From Salinibacterium sp. NG253 (lineage in GTDB: Bacteria > Actinomycetota > Actinomycetes > Actinomycetales > Microbacteriaceae), in the NCBI RefSeq assembly GCF_015864945.1, contig NZ_JADYWF010000002.1, positions 186,001-250,000 of the forward strand: a stretch of DNA of 64,000 bases. The letters are read 5' to 3'. Shown piece after piece: positions 44,160 through 50,170 of this stretch. Position numbers and translations under genes: made by a program. The notes under the pieces were generated by a model. It had not been told where the DNA came from and did no database searches. It worked only from the letters and a program-made list of their open reading frames with translations. Each line of letters opens with the position of its first letter. The first letter of the stretch is position 1.

Positions 44160-44783
44160 CTAGACGATTGCCGCCTTCAGGGCGGCTGCTGCTGCCGCTG
44201 GGTCGGCTGCGCTATAAATCGAGCTCCCGGCAACGGCAACGGTTGCGCCGGCACGCTGCACTGCTGCAATCGTGGAAGCGTTGATGCCGCCAGCGACCGA
44301 GAACGGAACCCGCGCGGTCTCACCGTCATTGAGCAAAGTCTCGAAGGTGAATCCGGGCTCCGCCTGCTCATCGAGCCCTGCATGCATCTCGACGAACACG
44401 GCACCAAGAGCGGTGACCTCCTTCGCGCGAGTGACCTTGTCGGCAACGCCGATGAGGTCAACAACGATGCCCTTCTTGTGGGCTTTCGCCGCTTTCACGG
44501 CACCGATGATGGTGCTGTCTCCGGCGGTGCCCAAGACGGTGACGTAGTCGGCGCCTGCAGAAAATGCGATGTCGGCTTCGAGCTCTCCGGCATCCATCGT
44601 CTTCAGATCGGCGAAGACCATCTTGTCGGGGTGAGCATCCTTGATGGCGCGCACGGCACTGAGACCTTCGTGCTTAATGAGCGGTGTGCCCAATTCGATG
44701 ATGTCAACATACTCAGCAACCTGTCCGGCCAGCGTGAGGGCGGCTTCTGTGGTGAGTACATCCATTGCTACTTGAAGTTTCAT
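44160..44783 (-). CDS. hxlA: 3-hexulose-6-phosphate synthase
   Basis: A 207-aa protein of the orotidine monophosphate decarboxylase superfamily. MKLQVAMDVL, VFADLKTMDAGELEADIAF (catalytic Asp/Lys motif), DLIGVADKVTRAKE and VAGGIN are present. It condenses formaldehyde with ribulose 5-phosphate, or runs in reverse to supply ribulose 5-phosphate. ATG 44783 is chosen for its AAAGAGA ribosome binding site; the open frame upstream runs through the trinucleotide repeat and is not protein-like. It lies downstream of hxlB in one operon. Confidence 0.95.
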   Translation of the reverse strand: MKLQVAMDVLTTEAALTLAGQVAEYVDIIELGTPLIKHEGLSAVRAIKDAHPDKMVFADLKTMDAGELEADIAFSAGADYVTVLGTAGDSTIIGAVKAAKAHKKGIVVDLIGVADKVTRAKEVTALGAVFVEMHAGLDEQAEPGFTFETLLNDGETARVPFSVAGGINASTIAAVQRAGATVAVAGSSIYSAADPAAAAAALKAAIV

Positions 44784-44840
44784 TGAGTTCTCTTTCTTTA
44801 TGGGGGAGTTGGACGAGGGGAATCTGCCGACAGGGGAGTC

Positions 44841-44874
44841 GGGGAGAAGGTGTAGCCGGGGAGAAGGTGCAGCC
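44841..44874. repeat. Two tandem 17-bp repeats between hxlB and hxlA
   Basis: GGGGAGAAGGTGYAGCC occurs twice head to tail (44841-44857, 44858-44874), differing at one base. On the coding (minus) strand it lies between the trinucleotide tract and hxlA. Confidence 0.85.
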
Positions 44875-44877
44875 TGT

Positions 44878-44901
44878 GCTGCTGCTGCTGCTGCTGCTGC
44901 T
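44878..44901. repeat. (GCT)8 microsatellite at the hxlB stop codon
   Basis: Eight uninterrupted GCT units, read as AGC on the operon strand. The hxlB stop (TAG) overlaps the first unit encountered. A pure trinucleotide tract this long is uncommon in bacterial DNA. Confidence 0.9.
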
Positions 44902-45481
44902 ACTCGAGGTTGGCGTGCCGCGGCCACAGCTCTTCGGCGGTCGCGCCGGACTCTTGCCACAGCACGTGGAAAAGTGCGTCGCCAAGCAGCAGCAACGATT
45001 GTTCGAACAATCCGCCGGAGTATTGAGCCGAACGAGTGTGCCCGTGGTCTTGTTTCTGTGCGGCGGGGATGATCACGGCGACCTGTGCGAGCTGTGCCAG
45101 AGGCGAGTCCGCTGCCGTGGTGACGGCGATGACCTGAGCACCAACCTCCTTCGCAGTCGTTGCCGAGCGGATGATGCCGGCGGTCGTTCCCGAGCCGCTT
45201 GCTGCGAGAAGAACATCTCCAGCAGCAATTGCGGGAGTGGTTACCTCGCCAACCACGTGCACGGCCAGGCCCGCGTGCATGAGGCGCATCGCGAGCATCC
45301 GCAGGGCTAGTCCGGAGCGGCCGGAGCCGAGCACGAACACTCGGGATGCGGTGCTGAGCAGGTCGAGTGCTGATCGCACTGCCTCGGATTCGTCGCGAGC
45401 GATTGCGGTGCTGATGCGGGTATTTTCCGCGAGAACAAGTTCGATTGCGGAGGAAACCGTAGTGGTGTCGTTGCTGGCCAT
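44900..45481 (-). CDS. hxlB: 6-phospho-3-hexuloisomerase
   Basis: A 193-aa SIS-domain isomerase. VFVLGSGRSGLALRMLAMRLMH (phosphosugar-binding loop), LLAASGSGTTAGII and SAQYSGGLFEQSLLLLGDAL are typical of HxlB. It converts hexulose 6-phosphate to fructose 6-phosphate, completing the ribulose monophosphate step begun by HxlA. It is first in the operon, and a regulator gene lies divergently 93 bases away. Confidence 0.95.
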   Translation of the reverse strand: MASNDTTTVSSAIELVLAENTRISTAIARDESEAVRSALDLLSTASRVFVLGSGRSGLALRMLAMRLMHAGLAVHVVGEVTTPAIAAGDVLLAASGSGTTAGIIRSATTAKEVGAQVIAVTTAADSPLAQLAQVAVIIPAAQKQDHGHTRSAQYSGGLFEQSLLLLGDALFHVLWQESGATAEELWPRHANLE

Positions 45482-45536
45482 TACTTCACTGTGCCACCCG
45501 TTTGGGCAGCAGACCGCCCACCTTTTGGCCGGTTTT

Positions 45537-45568
45537 CCCTATCCGAAAGGGTAGGTCGCGCCTAAAAT
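45537..45568. promoter_or_regulatory. Inverted repeat and -10 element in the hxl/regulator promoter region
   Basis: CCCTATCC-GAAA-GGGTAGG (45537-45555) is an interrupted inverted repeat centred between the divergent genes. TAAAAT (45563-45568) looks like the -10 of the regulator gene. It would place transcription start at or very near the GTG at 45575, giving a leaderless mRNA. Confidence 0.55.
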
Positions 45569-45574
45569 GGGGGA

Positions 45575-46843
45575 GTGACTGCTCTCAGCAACGCCAGTTC
45601 CCTTGACCTCCTCGATGCCGCCCATTCGGTGGTGTCACGTTCTCTGCTTCAGATTGCGAGCGCCTTTTCTGCGGTGCTTGCGCCCATGGTGGCGCACAGC
45701 TCTCTATTGATATTCACGGAAGACTGCACAGGGCGCCCTCAGAAGAAAGCGGGGGATCCTTCGATCACCAATCACGTGAGCATCGCCGAACTCGACGCCG
45801 TGCGTGAGACAGTGTCGAGCATCGGGCATCCGGTGTGGGGAATCACGGCGGTAGTTGCCCGCCACGAGCGTCCCGCAGCAGTGTGGATTGCGCCGACCGG
45901 TTCGCTGCTCGTCCTCACCGATCCGGTGATCGTGACTGGTGGGCAATCGCAGGAACAGGCGTTGGCGACGATCGCGTCACTGTGGCGATTGGTGGCGGTG
46001 AGCATCCAGCAGCAAGTTGCCGTTGCAAGCCCCGACTATCTTCGGGATTCGCGGATGGCATCGCAGGATCGCGCCCAGGTTATTGCCGATCTCACCGACG
46101 CGCACTCCACGACTCTGGAACAAATTCTTGCGACGTTGCGCTCTCGTAGTGCGTCGGATGAGACTGCGCGCCAAGAAGCCACCGAGCTGGCCGCTACGGC
46201 GATGGTCAATCTGCGGGCGGTGTCTGATCGGGATCGCAGTTTGGCTGAGGAACCGGTTGCGCGCGCTTTCGAACGCCTCAAAGCAGACCTGCGGCCCTTG
46301 GCCCGGTTTGGAGGCCTTGACGTGCAATTTGTGGAACCACCCGCTAACGGTCGCGCACTGCCGGGCGAAGTCGCCCACGCTGGCCGAGCGATCGTTCGGG
46401 GCGCTGTGCTTGCGCTCGTTGACCAACCGGGAGTCGCTCGGTTGCGGGTGGAGTGGGATTGCGACGGGGAGAATCTGCTGATTGGGATTCGCGATGACGG
46501 CCCTGGTGAGCTAGCGGTGGAAGACCCCGCTGTGCGGCAACTTGTTGAGAGGGCAGCTGCCCTTCGTGGTCGGTTGAGCGTGAACGGTACTGCGGGGTGG
46601 GGTTCCGAAATCTCGGTTGTCTTGCCTCTGAGCGCTGAGGGGCTTGATCGTTCCCCGAGTGCCCAGTGGCAGGTCACGCAACGGGAAGCCGACGTGCTGG
46701 AGCTGGTCGCCTCGGGTGCCCGTAATAAAGCCATCGCGCTCTCGCTCTCCATCAGTGAGAACACGGTGAAGTTTCATGTGGCGAACCTGCTGCGCAAGGC
46801 GGGGGTCTCGAACCGGGCTGAGCTCGTTTCGGCCTATCGCTGA
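45575..46843 (+). CDS. Regulator fusing a degenerate kinase core to a LuxR HTH, divergent from hxlBA
   Basis: 422 aa. Residues ~10-155 look like a GAF-type sensor domain. Residues 165-190 resemble a NarL-type DHp helix, but the His-box reads DLTDA (T174 for His). An ATPase-like domain (~255-352) keeps the G1 DDGPG and G2 GWGSEISVVLPL but has lost the N-box Asn. The C-terminus is a full LuxR HTH (VTQREADVLELVASGARNKA, then SENTVKFHVANLLRKAGVSN). It is thus a one-piece regulator built from sensor-kinase parts. It probably controls hxlBA (inference from divergent position). The GTG start follows GGGGGA and may be leaderless. Confidence 0.8.
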   Translation: MTALSNASSLDLLDAAHSVVSRSLLQIASAFSAVLAPMVAHSSLLIFTEDCTGRPQKKAGDPSITNHVSIAELDAVRETVSSIGHPVWGITAVVARHERPAAVWIAPTGSLLVLTDPVIVTGGQSQEQALATIASLWRLVAVSIQQQVAVASPDYLRDSRMASQDRAQVIADLTDAHSTTLEQILATLRSRSASDETARQEATELAATAMVNLRAVSDRDRSLAEEPVARAFERLKADLRPLARFGGLDVQFVEPPANGRALPGEVAHAGRAIVRGAVLALVDQPGVARLRVEWDCDGENLLIGIRDDGPGELAVEDPAVRQLVERAAALRGRLSVNGTAGWGSEISVVLPLSAEGLDRSPSAQWQVTQREADVLELVASGARNKAIALSLSISENTVKFHVANLLRKAGVSNRAELVSAYR

Positions 46844-46949
46844 CTCGGTTTCCTGCGCACTTCTCCCTAACAAAGTCAGGGAGTCGCCGTTCGGCACGAG
46901 TGCGGTTGTGCCGCCAAAACTACAGTCGGAGTCTCCTTAATGTTGCCCT

Positions 46950-48038
46950 GTGACTACGACTCCTTCGCACCCCGACATTGTTCCTTTCGTTGCTCGTCGA
47001 CGGTTCACAGCTGAGCCCACCCTCACAACCAATGCGCATGCTCGGGGTGTGCCTGTAGCCGGTGGCGGCGCTGGCCTCGGTTCTGGAACGGCGAACGGGG
47101 ATGCTCTGACCCTGGCACTCCACGAGTTCGGCCCATTAGCCCCTTATGTTGGGCGCCCGAACACCACCGACGTGTTCGTCAACGGTGCCCAGAATGTCTG
47201 GATCGACCGCGGCGGAGGGCTTGAATTTGTTGGCGACGTAGGCATGACCGAAGCTGACCTGCGCGCGCTCGCCATTCGCCTCATCAACCTCGGCGGACGT
47301 CACGTCGACGAAGCGACACCCTGCGTGGATGTTCGGCTCGCCGGTGGGGTGCGGGTGCACGCTGTTCTCCCTCCCATCTCCGCCACCGGCACGCTGCTCT
47401 CGATCCGCGTGCCCAGCCGAGAACCATTCGGGTTGGCAGAACTCGACTTCGCAGGCTTCTTCAACGAGGTGCCGCTGCAGCGAGTGAAAGCCCTCATCGA
47501 CGGGCGGGAGAATGTGCTCATCTCGGGCGCATCAGGAGCTGGAAAAACCACGTTTCTTGGCGCACTGTTGGCGGCGGCATCCGACACCGAACGCATCGTC
47601 GCCATTGAGGATGTCGCGGAGCTGCGCGTCGAACACCCGCACTTTGTATCGCTCGAGGCCCGGCAAGCGAACCTCGAAGGCGCAGGGGGCTACGGGCTGC
47701 CCGCGCTCGTGCGCGAAGCGTTGCGGATGCGGCCCGACCGGCTCGTCGTAGGGGAATGTCGAGGTGCGGAGATCCGCGAACTCCTGAGCGCGCTCAACAC
47801 CGGCCACGACGGAGGCGCAGGAACCCTGCACGCTAACTCGCTGAAAGACGTACCAAGCAGGCTCGAAGCGCTGGGGGCGCTCGCCGGATTAGACGCGACC
47901 GCCATCGCACGCCAAGCCGTCAGCGCCATCGGCGCGGTGTTGCACGTCGATCGAGTCGACGGCCGCCGACGCCTCACCCACCTCGGCCGGCTCGTGCTCG
48001 ACGACAACGACCGCCTCGCGATCGCCGAAATCGAATGA
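46950..48038 (+). CDS. tadA: Tad pilus/secretion ATPase (TadA/CpaF)
   Basis: A 362-aa secretion ATPase. An N-terminal tail precedes the CpaF core: DVFVNGAQNVWIDRGGG, the Walker A SGASGAGKTTFLGAL, the Asp box region AIEDVAEL and Walker B RMRPDRLVVGECRGAE, with HDGGAGTLHAN. It powers assembly of Flp/Tad-type pili at the inner membrane face. It is shorter than proteobacterial CpaF because the N-terminal domain is small, as in other actinobacteria. GTG start. It overlaps the next gene by four bases. No CpaE/Ssd-like gene precedes it. Confidence 0.93.
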   Translation: MTTTPSHPDIVPFVARRRFTAEPTLTTNAHARGVPVAGGGAGLGSGTANGDALTLALHEFGPLAPYVGRPNTTDVFVNGAQNVWIDRGGGLEFVGDVGMTEADLRALAIRLINLGGRHVDEATPCVDVRLAGGVRVHAVLPPISATGTLLSIRVPSREPFGLAELDFAGFFNEVPLQRVKALIDGRENVLISGASGAGKTTFLGALLAAASDTERIVAIEDVAELRVEHPHFVSLEARQANLEGAGGYGLPALVREALRMRPDRLVVGECRGAEIRELLSALNTGHDGGAGTLHANSLKDVPSRLEALGALAGLDATAIARQAVSAIGAVLHVDRVDGRRRLTHLGRLVLDDNDRLAIAEIE

Positions 48039-48952
48039 AACGCCTGCCATCGCAACTGCCCGACGTCGCCAGCATCACCCAACGGCTGGCCGTGCTGCTG
48101 CACGCCGGGCTGACTCCCACTTCGGCCTGGCAGCACGTCGCGCGCGGCCGCGCCGAGGGAAGCGTCGCGGCGGCGGTAGCGGTGCAAGGCAGCGATTCGG
48201 GAGGGGCTCCGGAACGTATTTTGCGGGCATCCGCGGGTCTGCCAGCGTTGGATCGGCAAGCATGGAACTCGCTTGCCGCCGCCTGGTTTGTTGCTGGTCA
48301 AGTTGGGGCCCCGCTGGCCGGTGCGCTTCGAACTCATGCGCGAGCGTTGCGGATGCTCGTGCACATCCAGCGCGAAGTGGCCACCGCCCTCGCTGCCCCC
48401 GTCGCCACCGCGCGCATGGTCTTGGCGTTGCCCGCCGTCGGGCTCATCTTTGGGGCGCTACTGGGTTTCGACACTCTGGGAGTGCTCTTCACAACCCCGA
48501 TCGGGTGGGGGTGTCTCGTGGTCGGCGGCGGGCTGATCGTGATTGCTGTGCGCTGGAACAACCGGCTTGTGCGGTCGGCGACGCCCACACACGCGGCACC
48601 CGGTCTTGAGTGCGAGCTGATGGCCGTTGCGGTGTCGGGTGGCGGCTCACTCGTGCAGGCTCGGGCAGTCGTGACGCAGGCCCTCGAACGCTTCGGCCTG
48701 CCCGACGACGGCTCTCATCTCGACGACGTGCTGCGGCTCTCGCAGGAGGCCGGGGTGCCCGCCGCCGAACTCTTGCGGGCCGAAGCTGACGAGGTGCGGC
48801 TGACGGCCGATGCGGATGCTCGTGCCGGTGCCGCAGCGCTCTCGGTGCGGCTCATGCTCCCGCTCGGGCTGTGCGTGCTCCCGGCATTCATGGTGCTCGG
48901 AGTGCTGCCGCTCATGGTTGCGGTCATCTCATCCACCGTTGCCGGGTTCTAG
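48035..48952 (+). CDS. Tad platform protein, apparent compact TadB-TadC fusion
   Basis: 305 aa with two type II secretion F-like halves. Residues ~10-125 (LLHAGLTPTSAWQHVA ... LAGALRTHARALRMLVHIQ) followed by two TM helices resemble TadB. Residues ~190-300 (ECELMAVAVSGGGSLVQARAVV ... VRLMLPLGLCVLPAFMVLGVLPL) resemble TadC. In mycobacteria these are two genes (Rv3658c and Rv3657c). It forms the membrane platform on which TadA acts. The division is my reading of the sequence and needs a domain search. Confidence 0.8.
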   Translation: MKRLPSQLPDVASITQRLAVLLHAGLTPTSAWQHVARGRAEGSVAAAVAVQGSDSGGAPERILRASAGLPALDRQAWNSLAAAWFVAGQVGAPLAGALRTHARALRMLVHIQREVATALAAPVATARMVLALPAVGLIFGALLGFDTLGVLFTTPIGWGCLVVGGGLIVIAVRWNNRLVRSATPTHAAPGLECELMAVAVSGGGSLVQARAVVTQALERFGLPDDGSHLDDVLRLSQEAGVPAAELLRAEADEVRLTADADARAGAAALSVRLMLPLGLCVLPAFMVLGVLPLMVAVISSTVAGF

Positions 48953-49056
48953 CGATGTTCCACACATCGGGCCGCGCTAGGTCGCGAGACCCCCACGCTC
49001 GGCAGGCTGGAGTCACTCGGCCGCAGACTGCGCAACAGCGCACGAAGGAGTACCTC

Positions 49057-49338
49057 ATGAATGATCCCTACCTTGTTCCCTTGCCCACTCTCGAACCAGG
49101 CCGTGCCCGCCGCCACCGGTTCGGCGGCGTCGCGGGGATGTCGTTACGTGCGCGCCAGTTCCGTGCCCGCGTGCGCACCCGCCTGCGCTCCGAGCGCGGC
49201 GCAGCAACCGCTGAATACGCCATCACCACTCTGGCCGCAGTCGGGTTCGCCGGACTGCTCGTCGTGATTCTCCGTTCCGGAGAGGTGCGCGGCATGCTCA
49301 CCGACCTTGTGCGCAGTGCGCTCTCGATCCCGGCGTGA
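49057..49338 (+). CDS. DUF4244 Flp-like pilin
   Basis: 93 aa from ATG 49057, chosen for the AAGGAG ten bases upstream. A basic N-terminus (~50 residues) is followed by SERGAATAEYAITTLAAVGFAGLLVVIL, the class III pilin-like helix of DUF4244 with the conserved Glu-Tyr pair. It is the probable major pilin subunit of the tad system. The Arg-rich leader would have to be removed, but no prepilin peptidase gene is visible in the window. Confidence 0.88.
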   Translation: MNDPYLVPLPTLEPGRARRHRFGGVAGMSLRARQFRARVRTRLRSERGAATAEYAITTLAAVGFAGLLVVILRSGEVRGMLTDLVRSALSIPA

Positions 49339-49354
49339 TCGAGCACGAGCAGCG

Positions 49355-49690
49355 ATGAACGAGCGTGGCAGTGTTACCGCAGAGTTTGCGTTGGCGCTGC
49401 CCGCTGTCGCACTCGTGCTCGTGTGCTGTCTCAGCGGGGTGCAACTCGCCGGGCTGCAAATCCGGTTGCAGGATGCGGCAGCTGTGTCAGCACGCAGCCT
49501 GGCGCGCGACGAAAGCTCCGGCACGGTCGCGGCCACCGCATCCGCTCTGGTCGCGTCGGCACGACTCAGTTCCCATCAGCGCGACGGCCTCGTGTGCGCC
49601 ACCGTGAGCGCCCCCGCGCGCAACGCACTGCTCGGGCTGCTTCCGATCACGCTCAGTGCCACCAGCTGCGCTCTCGCGGGAGGCCAATGA
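49355..49690 (+). CDS. TadE-like pseudopilin
   Basis: 111 aa from ATG 49355. It begins MNERGSVTAEFALALPAVALVL, the TadE motif with conserved Glu in a hydrophobic helix. The rest contains three further cysteines and ends SCALAGGQ. Predicted minor pilin of the Tad apparatus, or an exported pilin-like protein. Its stop overlaps the ATG of the next gene. Confidence 0.87.
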   Translation: MNERGSVTAEFALALPAVALVLVCCLSGVQLAGLQIRLQDAAAVSARSLARDESSGTVAATASALVASARLSSHQRDGLVCATVSAPARNALLGLLPITLSATSCALAGGQ

Positions 49691-50088
49691 TGGCCACATT
49701 GCAGGCGGGAGCTGGGGTTACGGCGTGTGCTGCGCGTCGCCCGCTGAACGACGAACGAGGCTCGGGCACCATCCTGATGGTCGGTCTCATCGCCACCGTG
49801 ATCGCCGTCGCTGCCCTCGTCATCCCTCTCTATTGGGTGCTCAGCGTGAGGCACGCGCTTGCCGGGGCGACCGACGCTGCCGCGCTCGCCGCAGCCGACA
49901 CCGCGAGCGGGCTTGTTGCCGGCTACCCGTGTGCCAACGCCGAGCGGCTCGCGAGTGCTAATAACTCCCTTATAGAGGACTGTGTGGTTGATGGGCGTAT
50001 CGTGACAGTTACCGCTAGTCGCCGCATCCTCGGCATACTGGTCACAACGAGCGCTACAGCAGGCCCACCCCCAACCAGGGCGGATTAG
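49687..50088 (+). CDS. TadE/G-like pilus protein (Rv3654c-type)
   Basis: 133 aa from ATG 49687 (ATGA overlap with the tadE stop). The segment NDERGSGTILMVGLIATVIAVAAL is a pilin-like N-terminal helix, followed by YWVLSVRHALAGATDAAALAAADTASG, typical of the Rv3654c family, and two cysteines. It completes the compact tad operon. The gap to topA is 82 bases, which may contain the topA promoter. Confidence 0.85.
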   Translation: MMATLQAGAGVTACAARRPLNDERGSGTILMVGLIATVIAVAALVIPLYWVLSVRHALAGATDAAALAAADTASGLVAGYPCANAERLASANNSLIEDCVVDGRIVTVTASRRILGILVTTSATAGPPPTRAD

Positions 50089-50170
50089 GCAACTGAGCGG
50101 TCGGTGTGTGTATTGTGTCGCTGATAGTGGCGCTGCCACCGGTCAAGTGCGTCATCATCCAAGGAGTCCC

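Noticed and set aside
44841-44901. CRISPR or mobile-element remnant
   Set aside because: Repeats are directly adjacent without spacers and there are no cas or transposase genes nearby.
44713-44985. Serine-rich open frame across the triplet repeat
   Set aside because: The poly-Ser stretch is only the translated (AGC)8 tract; hxlB occupies the upper part in another frame.
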